Source: Vibrio marinisediminis
GTDB lineage: Bacteria > Pseudomonadota > Gammaproteobacteria > Enterobacterales > Vibrionaceae
Reading direction: 5' to 3'
DNA: 64,000 nt
Assembly (NCBI RefSeq): GCF_014050145.1
Contig: NZ_JACFYF010000005.1
Span: 62,001 to 126,000 of the forward strand
This document shows, piece by piece, positions 37,619-46,529 of the stretch (within the stretch, counting starts at the first letter, position 1; every line of letters begins with the position of its first letter). A model generated the notes under the pieces. It worked only from the letters and a program-made list of their open reading frames with translations, was not told the DNA's origin and made no database searches. A program made the translations under genes and the position numbers.

Positions 37619-38161
37619 TTATTCCGCTTTTTCAGCTGGAGCTTCTAGTTCTTCAATAGTGTGGTGATGGTTGGTGAACACACAGATATCACCGGCAATT
37701 GTCAGTGCTTTTTCTGCGATTTCACGCGCATCTAATTCTGTATTTTCTAATAACGCTGTTGCCGCTGCTTGTGCAAAGTTACCACCGGAACCAATCGCAA
37801 TCAGATCATGCTCAGGCTGCACAACATCACCGTTACCAGTAATGATTAACGACGCGGTCTCATCCGCCACAGCAAGCAGTGCTTCAAGCTTACGCAGAGC
37901 GCGATCACTACGCCAATCTTTTGCCAGCTCAACCGCGGCTTTAGTTAAATGACCTTGGTGCATTTGTAGCTTGCTTTCAAAACGTTCAAACAAGGTGAAA
38001 GCATCTGCGGTACCACCAGCAAAACCAGCCAGCACTTTGCCGTTATATAAACGACGAACTTTGCGCGCATTGCCTTTCATCACCGTGTTACCAAGTGATA
38101 CTTGTCCATCACCCGCGATGACAACTTTATTATTTCGACGTACTGATACGATGGTAGTCAC
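37619..38161 (-). CDS. hslV: ATP-dependent protease peptidase subunit HslV
   Basis: Threonine peptidase of the proteasome family. Starts with GTG ([19 protein letters not shown]), so the mature N-terminal Thr is residue 2 after Met removal. 180 residues. GAGG ribosome site eight bases upstream. First gene of hslVU, preceded by a sigma-32-like promoter. Divergent from galE. Confidence 0.97.
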   Translation of the reverse strand: MTTIVSVRRNNKVVIAGDGQVSLGNTVMKGNARKVRRLYNGKVLAGFAGGTADAFTLFERFESKLQMHQGHLTKAAVELAKDWRSDRALRKLEALLAVADETASLIITGNGDVVQPEHDLIAIGSGGNFAQAAATALLENTELDAREIAEKALTIAGDICVFTNHHHTIEELEAPAEKAE

Positions 38162-38200
38162 GAGTAGGGCCTCTTATTTTTAAAATTCGCTATTAATCAT

Positions 38201-38231
38201 TATATGCGGATCGGATCAGGAGAATTCAAGG
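38201..38231 (-). promoter_or_regulatory. Sigma-32 (RpoH) promoter of hslVU
   Basis: On the minus strand CCTTGAA (38225-38231), about 15 bases, then CCGCATATA (38201-38209). The heat-shock consensus is CTTGAAA-N(11-16)-CCCCATNT. The hslV start is about 40 bp downstream. Confidence 0.7.
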
Positions 38232-38276
38232 GAGCTTTTGCCCAAATGAGCGAACTCACTTGTCTGCTACATCTCT

Positions 38277-38306
38277 TTGAGCATAACTCGCAGAAAGATG
38301 TACAAT
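38277..38306 (+). promoter_or_regulatory. Promoter of galE
   Basis: TTGAGC, 18 bases, TACAAT, with the galE ATG 34 bp downstream. It lies in the hslV-galE divergent spacer. Confidence 0.6.
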
Positions 38307-38340
38307 TAAGCGATAAATAAAGATTCTGCAAAGGTATCAA

Positions 38341-39357
38341 ATGAAGGTTTTAGTCACTGGTGGAGCGGGTTACATTGGCAGCCACACTTGTATTCAAATG
38401 TTTGCGGCAGGCTACACTCCGATAATTGTGGATAATCTACATAACAGCAAAGTGGCAGTTCTTAAAAAGATTAAGCAAGTCAGTAACTGCCAACCAACAT
38501 TTATCCAAGCCGATGTTCGTGATAAAGATGCACTGGTTAATGTACTCACAAGTCACAATATCGAAGCGGTAATCCACTTTGCCGGACTGAAAGCAGTTGG
38601 AGAGTCAGTAGAAAAGCCACTTGAATACTATGACAATAACGTCAATGGTACGTTAGTGCTTGTTGATGCGATGCGAGAAGCTGGAGTAAAAAAACTAATT
38701 TTCAGTTCTTCCGCTACTGTCTATGGCGATCCAGCCAGCGTGCCAATCACTGAAGAGTTCCCAACCAGTGCGACAAACCCCTATGGTCGCAGCAAATTAA
38801 TTGTCGAAGAATGTCTGTCCGATTTTCAAAAAGCCAATCCAGATTGGAGCATTACGCTGCTACGCTACTTTAATCCGGTCGGCTCCCACCCGTCAGGTGA
38901 GTTGGGTGAAGACCCTCAAGGCATCCCAAATAACTTAATGCCGTTCGTTTCTCAAGTTGCGGTGGGTCGAAGAGAGTTTGTGTCTGTTTTTGGCAGTGAT
39001 TATCCAACTAAAGATGGCACCGGTGTTCGTGATTATATCCATGTTATGGATCTCGCTGACGGTCATGTAGCTGCCCTTGAAAAAGTCGCAGTAAAAGCGG
39101 GGCTGCATATTTATAACTTAGGCACCGGCAAAGGTTATAGTGTTCTGGATATGATCCACGCCTTTGAAAAAGCTTGCGATAAGCGAATACCTTACCAACT
39201 GGTCGCTCGTCGCCCTGGTGACATTGCGGAGTGCTGGGCAGATCCAAGCAAAGCGGAAAAGGAGTTAGCTTGGAAAGCGACTCGCACGCTAGAAGAGATG
39301 ACGCAAGATTCGTGGCGCTGGCAATCGAATAACCCACTCGGTTTTTCTGATGAATAA
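38341..39357 (+). CDS. galE: UDP-glucose 4-epimerase
   Basis: Interconverts UDP-glucose and UDP-galactose (338 residues). NAD-binding VTGGAGYIGSHTC, the catalytic SSSATVYG and YGRSK (Tyr-xxx-Lys), and RYFNPVGSHPSG. It stands alone on the plus strand between minus-strand hslV and ftsN, which are adjacent in V. cholerae. It has its own promoter, ribosome site (AAAGG) and terminator, followed by an ERIC, as expected of an inserted single-gene unit. May serve surface polysaccharide synthesis. Confidence 0.95.
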   Translation: MKVLVTGGAGYIGSHTCIQMFAAGYTPIIVDNLHNSKVAVLKKIKQVSNCQPTFIQADVRDKDALVNVLTSHNIEAVIHFAGLKAVGESVEKPLEYYDNNVNGTLVLVDAMREAGVKKLIFSSSATVYGDPASVPITEEFPTSATNPYGRSKLIVEECLSDFQKANPDWSITLLRYFNPVGSHPSGELGEDPQGIPNNLMPFVSQVAVGRREFVSVFGSDYPTKDGTGVRDYIHVMDLADGHVAALEKVAVKAGLHIYNLGTGKGYSVLDMIHAFEKACDKRIPYQLVARRPGDIAECWADPSKAEKELAWKATRTLEEMTQDSWRWQSNNPLGFSDE

Positions 39358-39390
39358 CTCGAACTGATCGTCATTCAGATCGGACAACAT

Positions 39391-39425
39391 AAAAAGAGGC
39401 ATATCAATCGATATGCCTCTTTTTA
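39391..39425 (+). terminator. galE terminator
   Basis: Perfect 15-base stem AAAAAGAGGCATATC / GATATGCCTCTTTTT with a short loop, 34 bp after the galE stop. Confidence 0.92.
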
Positions 39426-39464
39426 TTCAATTCGCCGTCATGACTATACAGTCAAGATGCCATC

Positions 39465-39592
39465 TATACCCAAATGACTTGAAGATGCAGGTAGGCGGCA
39501 AGTGCGAGAATCCCCATGAGCCTAGATAAACTAGGTGATTGGGGTGAATAAGCGTCGACAACACCGCTGCAACTTCAAGTAGGACGGGTATA
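39465..39592 (+). repeat. ERIC element
   Basis: 128 bp bounded by TATACCC and GGGTATA. The centre contains GCGAGAATCCCCATGAGCC and TAGGTGATTGGGGTGAATA, closely matching the ERIC core (GTGAATCCCCAGGAGCTTAC / AAGTGACTGGGGTGAGCG). The whole forms a long hairpin. Located between the ends of galE and ftsN, 2 bp before the ftsN stop. Confidence 0.88.
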
Positions 39593-39594
39593 CG

Positions 39595-40131
39595 CTATTG
39601 TGTTTCTTTCCAGATAGCACATGGTTCAATCTTGGCGCGTTGCAGCTTATGCTTATCACGTTCTGCATCACGTTTGAGTTTGTACGGACCTAGCACGACT
39701 CGGTACCAAGAGCTGCCTTCTTTCTTGCGAATTTGGCTATTAATACCTTGGAACGCAACATCCAGCTTACGAGCTTCGGCTTGCTGCGCGCTCTTATAGG
39801 CACCGCACTGCATGATGTAAGGAATTTCAGAGACCACTTGCTCTTTCGCTTTCACTTCCACTTCTCGATTTGGCAGGCTATCAACGTAGTCCCACTTCTC
39901 TTCTGGCGGTGGCGGAATAACTTTAGCTGGTTTTGCTTTGGCTGGCTTTTCTGTTTGTACAACTGGCGCAGGCGGCTCAGGATCTTGGCTTAGGGTGTAT
40001 AGCCCATAACCAAAGCCACTCAGAATAATAAGCGCCAATAAACCACTACGCCAAGGCTTGCGCTTTGGTGTAGGCTTTTTCTTTGCGGGCCTTTTGCTAG
40101 CACCACGTTTTACGTAATCTCTACTTGCCAC
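39595..40131 (-). CDS. ftsN: Cell-division protein FtsN
   Basis: 178 residues: a basic cytoplasmic tail (KRGASKRPAKKKPTPKRKPW), one transmembrane helix (about 30-48), a proline/lysine-rich linker and a C-terminal SPOR domain (about 100-175). The two SPOR cysteines (IMQCGAYKS and IEPCAIW) could form the structural disulfide known in E. coli FtsN. Much shorter than E. coli FtsN (319), as in other Vibrio. Between galE and cytR. Confidence 0.92.
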   Translation of the reverse strand: MASRDYVKRGASKRPAKKKPTPKRKPWRSGLLALIILSGFGYGLYTLSQDPEPPAPVVQTEKPAKAKPAKVIPPPPEEKWDYVDSLPNREVEVKAKEQVVSEIPYIMQCGAYKSAQQAEARKLDVAFQGINSQIRKKEGSSWYRVVLGPYKLKRDAERDKHKLQRAKIEPCAIWKETQ

Positions 40132-40250
40132 AGTTGTACTATAAAATCAGTAAGTTCTCGCGGTATCTTAATCCAGAACGACATAGGATAATAGCTTAGA
40201 GGTCTATTCATGACTGAATGAAGTGGAAATTTTGACACAAGTTTGCAAAA

Positions 40251-40277
40251 CAAACGGCGCTCAATGAGCGCCGTTTG
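40251..40277 (-). terminator. cytR terminator
   Basis: Perfect 12-base stem CAAACGGCGCTC / GAGCGCCGTTTG with loop AAT, followed on the minus strand by TTTTGC; 9 bp after the cytR stop. Confidence 0.85.
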
Positions 40278-40285
40278 TTTTTTCG

Positions 40286-41293
40286 TTAGATCACTCGCGG
40301 GGGCGCGGCGCTCTTACGCACTACTAAATTGGTTTCTAGCAATCGAGAACCAGTACGAACATCATGCCCACGTAGAATTTCCAGCATCATCAACATGGCT
40401 TGGCGTCCAATTTCATAACGCGGCTGAGATATAGTGGTTAACGGTGGATCACAGTACTGAGCAAATTGAATATCATCAAAGCCCACTACCGAAAGATCTT
40501 GTGGTACGCGTAAGCCTAAACGCTTTGCCTCTTGAATTGCACCAATCGCCATGGCGTCATTGTGGCAGAAAATAGCGGTTGGCGGCTCAGGTAACGTCAG
40601 TAGTTGACGCACCGCTTTCGCCCCATCTTCAAAAGTGAACTGCCCATGAATGCTATAAGCAGGGTTCATGCTAATTCCTGCACGACGCAAAGCTTGCAAA
40701 TAACCCTGTTGACGGAATTGGCACAGCACGGCTGCTTGCGGACCTGAAATCTGCGCAATACGTTTATGACCAAGCTGAGTAAGGTAATTCACTACCTCAA
40801 AAGCAGATGTTAGGTTATCAATATGGACAGTTGGCAATTCAAGCTCAGGAGCAAATTCACAGGCCATGACCATTGGCGGTAAATTTTTCTGCTCAGGTTT
40901 ACTCACATCAAACGGCAAGTCCGTACCAAGCAACAACATACCATCAGCTTGTTTGGTGAAAACCAAGTTAACAAAAGAGTTCTCGCGTTTTTTCTGTTGA
41001 GCACTGTCACCAAGTAAAACAATATAGCCATGCTCCATTGCCGCATCCTCAATACCGCGAATGATCTCGGTATAATATGGATCGCAGATGTCTGGAACGA
41101 TCGCGATGATAGTTTTAGACTCGTTGCGACGCAAATTGCGTGCAAGTGAGTTTGGTGAATAACCAGCTTCTAAAACAGCATCCTCTACACGCTTACGCGT
41201 TGCAGATGAGACCTTTTCGGGATTCATCAACGCTCTTGATACCGTCGCTGTTGAAACCCCCGCGAGCTGGGCAACATCCTTCATTGTCGCCAT
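40286..41293 (-). CDS. cytR: LacI-family regulator CytR
   Basis: 335 residues. Helix-turn-helix MKDVAQLAGVSTATVSRALMNPEKVS and a periplasmic-binding-like effector domain. CytR is the nucleoside-responsive partner of CRP, and in V. cholerae a positive regulator of competence and chitin genes. The ATG at 41293 (MATMKDVAQL) has AGAGGG upstream; the frame is open 26 codons earlier without family similarity. Located between ftsN and priA, the usual order. Confidence 0.94.
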   Translation of the reverse strand: MATMKDVAQLAGVSTATVSRALMNPEKVSSATRKRVEDAVLEAGYSPNSLARNLRRNESKTIIAIVPDICDPYYTEIIRGIEDAAMEHGYIVLLGDSAQQKKRENSFVNLVFTKQADGMLLLGTDLPFDVSKPEQKNLPPMVMACEFAPELELPTVHIDNLTSAFEVVNYLTQLGHKRIAQISGPQAAVLCQFRQQGYLQALRRAGISMNPAYSIHGQFTFEDGAKAVRQLLTLPEPPTAIFCHNDAMAIGAIQEAKRLGLRVPQDLSVVGFDDIQFAQYCDPPLTTISQPRYEIGRQAMLMMLEILRGHDVRTGSRLLETNLVVRKSAAPPRVI

Positions 41294-41394
41294 AAATGTA
41301 ACCCTCTTTAATTTCCTTGTTAGTAGCCTTAGCCACCCAAACCTGATTAATATTGATGGGCTAATACCCACTCTTAATTGTGTCGATTCACAAC

Positions 41395-41423
41395 CAGAAA
41401 GTGCAGTTCGCTGCTACTTTCTG
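41395..41423. other. Hairpin between priA and cytR
   Basis: CAGAAAGT-G-CAG-TTCG-CTG-CT-ACTTTCTG: a stem with a TTCG loop and one internal bulge, in the 283-bp priA-cytR spacer. No U tract follows on either strand. The rest of the spacer has TTGTGTCGATTCACAA at 41379-41394, a palindrome that does not have CRP spacing. Confidence 0.4.
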
Positions 41424-41576
41424 AAATATTCACTGTGATGCGTAATTACCTAAGTACTAGTTTATTTATTTCGAGCTATAAAGTTACGGGATAATTAACA
41501 AAACCCAACCCGACATAGAGATGTACGTCACAAAATTACTTTCTAGTCTAGCGTACGTAACATTGTAAAATGGTAA

Positions 41577-43778
41577 CTAGCTTAGATCTTGCGGCTCAAT
41601 GTCTAGCGACCAACGCACCTTTTTGCTATTAGGCAATAACTCAATAGCTGGTTTCGCACTGGCTAACAAACGCTGCATCATTGGTCGCGTTTGCGTTTGC
41701 AACAGCAACTGCCAACGAAACTTACCGGCTTTCTTCGCCAATGGTGCTGGTGTCGGGCCTAAAACTTGGCAACCACCATCAAATAATGGGTGCGCTTCAA
41801 GCGTGTAACGGACCTGGCGTAAAAAGTCTTCAACCACCTCACTGCTGTTAGCTTCTGCCTTAAACAGTGTTAAATAAGTATAGGGCGGCAGCATCGCCAC
41901 CTTTCTTTCTTGTAATGCCGCTTGAGCAAAATGGCGATAACTTTGGTTCAGTAACGCTTGCAATAGCGAATGCTCAGGGTGATGAGTTTGTAAAATCACT
42001 TCACCCGGCTTACTCGCTCGCCCTGCACGACCAGCAACTTGTATGAATAACTGAGCCAATCTCTCAGACGCTCTGAAGTCACTACTGTACAGCGAACCAT
42101 CTACATCCAGCAATGCGACTAAAGTGACATCTGGGAAGTGATGCCCTTTCGCTAACATTTGCGTACCAATCAGAATTTTATATTCACCCTTTCGAATTGC
42201 GGTTAGAGCGCTTTCTAAACTGCCCTTTCGTCTCGTGCTATCACGGTCAATACGAATCGCTTTGTAATCAGGAAAAAGGGTTTTGAGTTGCCCTTCAAGC
42301 TGTTCTGTTCCCACCCCAACGGTCACTAAGTTAGTCGAGCCGCAACCTTGACACTGATGAATCACCGGCTGTTGTGAGCCACAATGGTGGCAGCGGATTT
42401 CATTGTTGTATTGGTGAAAGGTATAGTAAGCATCGCAGCGTTTACATTCTGCAATCCAGCCACACTCGTGGCACATCAATGCGGGTGAAAAGCCGCGTCG
42501 ATTAAGAAACAGCATCACTTGGTTGCCTGCGGTTAAGTGTTTGCGCATCTCGGCAATCAATGGCGCAGACAGACCACTTTCCAAATACAACCCTTTCACA
42601 TCGAGCGCTTTATTAGTGGTGGGTTTGGCATTGCCCGCGCGCTGAGACAACAGCAAGTGGTGATATTTACCGGTTAAAGCATTGTGTAATGTTTCCAATG
42701 CTGGCGTGGCTGAACCAAGTAATATTGGGATCTGCTCTTTGTTAGCGCGCATTACCGCAACATCACGAGCGTGATAACGCAAGCTGTCTTGCTGTTTATA
42801 AGAGCTGTCGTGCTCCTCATCGACAATAATGATGCCGAGATCAGCAAAAGGGGTCAGCAGTGCTGAGCGAGTGCCAATCACAATACCTGCTGCTTTATCA
42901 CGGGCGCAAAGCCAAGCATTCAGACGCTCAGTTTCATTTAGACCGGAATGAATCACTTCAACCGGCACATTAAAACGCTGGCGAAAACGGTTGATGGTTT
43001 GTGGTGTTAAGCCAATCTCAGGCACCAATACCAAAGCTTGCTTGCCTTGCTCTAATATCGGTTTTATCAGGTTAAGATACACTTCTGTTTTACCTGAGCC
43101 AGTAACGCCTTCTAGTAAATAGCAGCCAAAGCCTTGTGCACTATTCACTGTGGCTATCGCCACTGCCTGCTCTTGGTTTAACTTTGGTTTTTCTACGTCC
43201 GCTTCAACTGGATCAGCCCATGCTTGAATCACAGGTTTGCGCTCTATAGATTCAACCCAGCCCTTTTCTTGTAGTGCTTTTAGTACCGTGCCACTGATTT
43301 CTTGATCAAGTAACTGCTGATGCGACACCGCACCGTATTCTAGCGCACGCATCGCTCGCTCTTGCTTTACTGCTCGACCAAACCCCACCATCAACTGGTC
43401 TTTACCTTGGGCGGTCAATTGCCATTCGACCAAAGTAGAGAAATCAGCAGGCTTTCCTTTACGTAATGCCGACGGCATGGCATTGGCGAGCGTATCGCCA
43501 AGTGGGTATTGATAGAATTGGCTGCACCACTTTAGCAATTGATAAAGTGAGTCGGACCAAACTGGTTGTGTATCTAGCACCTGCTTCAATGATTTCAATT
43601 GGCTTTGTTTAAAATCAGAGTGATTAGTTAACTCCGTCACAATACCAATCAGTGTCTTAGGACCAAAAGGCACAGACACACGCCCACCAATCACCGGAAA
43701 AAAGTGGTTAGGAATTAAGTAATCAAACTGTTTATCCAGTGGAACTGGCAAAGCGACTCGGGCAATGGTTGGACGCAT
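41577..43778 (-). CDS. priA: Primosomal replication helicase PriA
   Basis: Restarts stalled replication forks. 733 residues. N-terminal DNA-binding domain, helicase with GVTGSGKTEVY (Walker A) and IIVDEEHD, a zinc region with CHECGWIAECKRC and CHHCG...CQGCGS, and GTQMLAKGHHFPDVTLV. Separate from cytR by 283 bp. Divergent from rpmE. Confidence 0.96.
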   Translation of the reverse strand: MRPTIARVALPVPLDKQFDYLIPNHFFPVIGGRVSVPFGPKTLIGIVTELTNHSDFKQSQLKSLKQVLDTQPVWSDSLYQLLKWCSQFYQYPLGDTLANAMPSALRKGKPADFSTLVEWQLTAQGKDQLMVGFGRAVKQERAMRALEYGAVSHQQLLDQEISGTVLKALQEKGWVESIERKPVIQAWADPVEADVEKPKLNQEQAVAIATVNSAQGFGCYLLEGVTGSGKTEVYLNLIKPILEQGKQALVLVPEIGLTPQTINRFRQRFNVPVEVIHSGLNETERLNAWLCARDKAAGIVIGTRSALLTPFADLGIIIVDEEHDSSYKQQDSLRYHARDVAVMRANKEQIPILLGSATPALETLHNALTGKYHHLLLSQRAGNAKPTTNKALDVKGLYLESGLSAPLIAEMRKHLTAGNQVMLFLNRRGFSPALMCHECGWIAECKRCDAYYTFHQYNNEIRCHHCGSQQPVIHQCQGCGSTNLVTVGVGTEQLEGQLKTLFPDYKAIRIDRDSTRRKGSLESALTAIRKGEYKILIGTQMLAKGHHFPDVTLVALLDVDGSLYSSDFRASERLAQLFIQVAGRAGRASKPGEVILQTHHPEHSLLQALLNQSYRHFAQAALQERKVAMLPPYTYLTLFKAEANSSEVVEDFLRQVRYTLEAHPLFDGGCQVLGPTPAPLAKKAGKFRWQLLLQTQTRPMMQRLLASAKPAIELLPNSKKVRWSLDIEPQDLS

Positions 43779-43955
43779 AAAAAGGGCTAGATACTATTGA
43801 GTAATAAACGCAGACAAGTCTAAAGCAAAACGGAGCGCTATTCTATTTTCTCCCCGTTTACTATGCTTAAGCTTTGAAATCAGCACTTGTCACGTTACCG
43901 AATACTTTGCCGTAAGACTATGGTGAAAAAAGTAGCAACAATTTAAGTAAATCAG

Positions 43956-43984
43956 TTGATCCCATAGTGCAGATTCATTAATAT
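43956..43984 (+). promoter_or_regulatory. rpmE promoter
   Basis: TTGATC, 17 bases, TAATAT, so transcription would start near 43991, leaving a leader of about 115 nt before rpmE. Confidence 0.6.
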
Positions 43985-43990
43985 ACTGCG

Positions 43991-44107
43991 CCTTAGCGCT
44001 ATGGCTTGAAGAACTATTCACCAAGCGGTAGGGCAATATTTTTTATTAACTACGTGTGGTGTCCGGCTTAGAATCGGATAGCGACGCGGCCTAATTGAGG
44101 TTCTCCC
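43991..44107 (+). promoter_or_regulatory. rpmE mRNA leader, candidate L31 autoregulatory element
   Basis: The leader has a GCGC/GCGC hairpin near its start and TCCG...CGGA pairing within GTCCGGCTTAGAATCGGATA just before the ribosome site. L31 represses its own mRNA in E. coli, and leader motifs are described for gammaproteobacteria. The match to that motif could not be tested here. Confidence 0.4.
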
Positions 44108-44326
44108 ATGAAAACTGGCATCCATCCAGAATACAAAGCTGTAAGCGCTACTTGTTCTTGCGGTAACTCTTTCGAGTTCAACTCTACTCTAGCTAAGGAT
44201 TCTATCCACCTAGACGTATGTGACAAATGTCACCCATTCTACACTGGTAAGCAACGTATCGTTGATACAGGCGGCCGTGTTGATCGCTTCAACAAGCGTT
44301 TCGGTGCTCTATCAAGCAAGAAGTAA
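44108..44326 (+). CDS. rpmE: 50S ribosomal protein L31 (zinc type)
   Basis: 72 residues with the zinc ligands CSCG and CDKCH; the C+ form of L31. Begins [12 protein letters not shown]. Divergent from priA, as in E. coli and Vibrio. Confidence 0.97.
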   Translation: MKTGIHPEYKAVSATCSCGNSFEFNSTLAKDSIHLDVCDKCHPFYTGKQRIVDTGGRVDRFNKRFGALSSKK

Positions 44327-44347
44327 TTTCTGCTGTGATAATGAATT

Positions 44348-44376
44348 AAAAAAAGGACGCTTCGGCGTCCTTTTTT
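44348..44376 (+). terminator. rpmE terminator
   Basis: AAAAAAAGGACGC / GCGTCCTTTTTT stem with TTCG loop, 22 bp after the stop codon. Confidence 0.93.
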
Positions 44377-44555
44377 ATTTCCCTAAACTTTCCTTACTCC
44401 CACTTTTCCTTGCTAAAAATGCGAGCTATCTGGTCTTATCTGCAACCAATCTCTCTATAATATCCTTATCAGTCGCAATCTTACCTATGCAGCTTGATTT
44501 GCTTCCACTAGAATAACTTCTGCTTAACAATCCACGATAACGAGAAACATCCACT

Positions 44556-45830
44556 ATGTCAGACGACCAAGCTCAAGAACTCACCGCCGAAGAACAATTC
44601 CGTCAGCAAGCGCTGGACTATCATGCCTATCCCGTGGCCGGTAAAATTTCTGTCGAACTCACTAAGCCCGCAGAAACCGCCAAAGACCTAGCGCTCGCCT
44701 ATAGCCCTGGTGTTGCAGAGCCTGTTCGAGAAATCGCACAAAACCCTGACAACGCATACAAATACACGGCTAAAGGCAACATGGTCGCGGTTATCTCAAA
44801 CGGCACCGCAATTCTTGGCTTGGGTAATTTAGGCCCACTGGCTTCAAAACCAGTAATGGAAGGTAAATCTCTACTATTCAAGCGCTTTGCTGGTCTCGAT
44901 TCAATTGATATTGAAGTAAAGCATCGCACCATTGAAGAGTTTGTCGATACCGTAGCAAACATTGCTGATACCTTTGGTGGTATAAACCTCGAAGATATCA
45001 AAGCACCGGATTGTTTTGAGATTGAAAGACAGCTAATTGAACGTTGTGATGTACCGGTCTTCCACGACGACCAACATGGCACCGCGATTGTTACGGCAGC
45101 AGGCATGCTTAACGCCATTGAACTGCAAGGCAAGAAACTCGAAGAAGCGACTATTGTCTGTCTTGGCGCTGGCGCTGCCGCGGTTGCTTGCATGGAACTG
45201 CTGATCAAATGTGGTGCGATGCGTGAAAAAATCTACATGCTGGATCGTAAAGGTGTGATCCACACTCGACGTGATGATCTGAATGAATATAAAAAACTGT
45301 TCGCCAACAATACAGACAAACGTACTCTAGAAGATGTAATTGAAGGCGCAGATATTTTCTTAGGCGTATCAGGCCCTAACTTAATGCCGCAAAATGCATT
45401 GAAGCTCATGGCTGATAAGCCGATTGTGTTTGCGTGCTCTAACCCTGATCCAGAGATCAAACCTGAGCTTGCTCACCAAGTTCGTAATGATTTGATCATG
45501 GGTACAGGTCGCAGTGATTACCCTAACCAAGTCAATAACGTCCTTTGTTTCCCATTTATTTTCCGTGGTGCACTCGATGTGCGTGCCAGTGAGATCAATG
45601 ACGAAATGAAGCTCGCAGCGGTTGATGCCATTCGTCAGTTAGCAAAAGAACCTGTACCAGCGGAAGTGCTTGCCGCGGCGGGTGAAGAAAAATTAGAGTT
45701 TGGACCTGAATACATCATTCCTAAACCAATGGACCCTCGCCTACTGCCTAAAGTGGCTAAAGCCGTCGCACAAGCGGCTGTTGATTCTGGTGTGGCTCGT
45801 ATCGAGATGCCAGAAAATTATATGCTATAG
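44556..45830 (+). CDS. Malic enzyme, short form
   Basis: Oxidative decarboxylation of malate to pyruvate. 424 residues: malic N-terminal domain with AYSPGVAEPVR and VISNGTAILGLGN, FEIERQLIER and FHDDQHGTA, then NAD-binding VCLGAGAAAVAC. It has no phosphotransacetylase-like C-terminal domain, so it is not E. coli-type MaeB but the single-domain relative. Whether it uses NAD or NADP is not clear from sequence. Between rpmE and metJ as in V. cholerae. Confidence 0.93.
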   Translation: MSDDQAQELTAEEQFRQQALDYHAYPVAGKISVELTKPAETAKDLALAYSPGVAEPVREIAQNPDNAYKYTAKGNMVAVISNGTAILGLGNLGPLASKPVMEGKSLLFKRFAGLDSIDIEVKHRTIEEFVDTVANIADTFGGINLEDIKAPDCFEIERQLIERCDVPVFHDDQHGTAIVTAAGMLNAIELQGKKLEEATIVCLGAGAAAVACMELLIKCGAMREKIYMLDRKGVIHTRRDDLNEYKKLFANNTDKRTLEDVIEGADIFLGVSGPNLMPQNALKLMADKPIVFACSNPDPEIKPELAHQVRNDLIMGTGRSDYPNQVNNVLCFPFIFRGALDVRASEINDEMKLAAVDAIRQLAKEPVPAEVLAAAGEEKLEFGPEYIIPKPMDPRLLPKVAKAVAQAAVDSGVARIEMPENYML

Positions 45831-45916
45831 AGCATATGGCTTAGAACTATGTGGGGTTGAGTTATATAGCTTAGGTCGCTCAGCGATACTCCCTCTAGGT
45901 CTATATGTTAGGCGAT

Positions 45917-45952
45917 CAAAAAACCGCAGACTCAATTATCTGCGGTTTTTTG
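45917..45952. terminator. Bidirectional terminator between malic enzyme and metJ
   Basis: CAAAAAACCGCAGA / TCTGCGGTTTTTTG, 14-base stem with an 8-base loop. It serves converging transcripts. Confidence 0.9.
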
Positions 45953-45990
45953 ATTTTAGCTGAAGTGGTGCTAATTCCAGCTTCTAACAA

Positions 45991-46308
45991 TTAGTCGTCA
46001 AACGCTTCAAATTCAATGCCCATTTCAGTCATCAGTTGCTTTGCTTCTGTTGGGATATCATCTGGGCGGTCTTTACGTAGATCTTCATCTGTTGGCAATG
46101 GTTGCCCTGTATAAGCATGCAAAAATGCTTCACATAGCAGCTCACTGTTTGTTGCATGGCGTAGGTTATTAATCTGGCGACGTGTACGTTCATCAGTTAA
46201 TACCTTTAATACTTTCAATGGAATTGAAACGGTAATCTTCTTTACTTGTTCGCTCTTCTTTCCATGTTCAGCATATGGGCTAATGTATTCGCCATTCCAG
46301 TCTGCCAT
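45991..46308 (-). CDS. metJ: Methionine repressor MetJ
   Basis: 105 residues, ribbon-helix-helix repressor with [50 protein letters not shown], spanning the beta ribbon, SAM-binding helix and dimer surface. Binds tandem AGACGTCT boxes with SAM as co-repressor. Divergent from metB; the shared spacer carries four met boxes, so it is autoregulated. Confidence 0.97.
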   Translation of the reverse strand: MADWNGEYISPYAEHGKKSEQVKKITVSIPLKVLKVLTDERTRRQINNLRHATNSELLCEAFLHAYTGQPLPTDEDLRKDRPDDIPTEAKQLMTEMGIEFEAFDD

Positions 46309-46381
46309 TGTGCACCTTCGTTATTGTTAGTCAGTAATTTATGCAAAGTGTAATTTTAGCGGCTTTTAAGGCTACAAGCAA

Positions 46382-46413
46382 AGACATATAGACGTCTAGA
46401 TGTGTTGACGTCT
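46382..46413. promoter_or_regulatory. MetJ operator, four met boxes, in metJ-metB spacer
   Basis: Tandem 8-mers AGACATAT (46382), AGACGTCT (46390, perfect), AGATGTGT (46398), TGACGTCT (46406). The last overlaps TTGACG (46405-46410), a -35 paired after 17 bases with TAAAGT (46428-46433), so bound MetJ would block metB transcription directly. Confidence 0.85.
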
Positions 46414-46529
46414 TAATTTAACAGCAGTAAAGTAGAGTGAATGGATTGTGAACGCATTGTATCAACAAGTATTGTGTAGATATAACGCATTCAAACTGAC
46501 AAGTCACTATTGTTTGGAAGGAAACACTT

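Noticed and set aside
41379-41394. CRP site TTGTGTCGATTCACAA upstream of cytR
   Set aside because: TGTG and CACA are six bases apart rather than the eight of TGTGA-N6-TCACA.
45700-45963. 87-codon plus-strand reading frame
   Set aside because: Mostly overlaps the malic enzyme gene in another frame and runs into its terminator.
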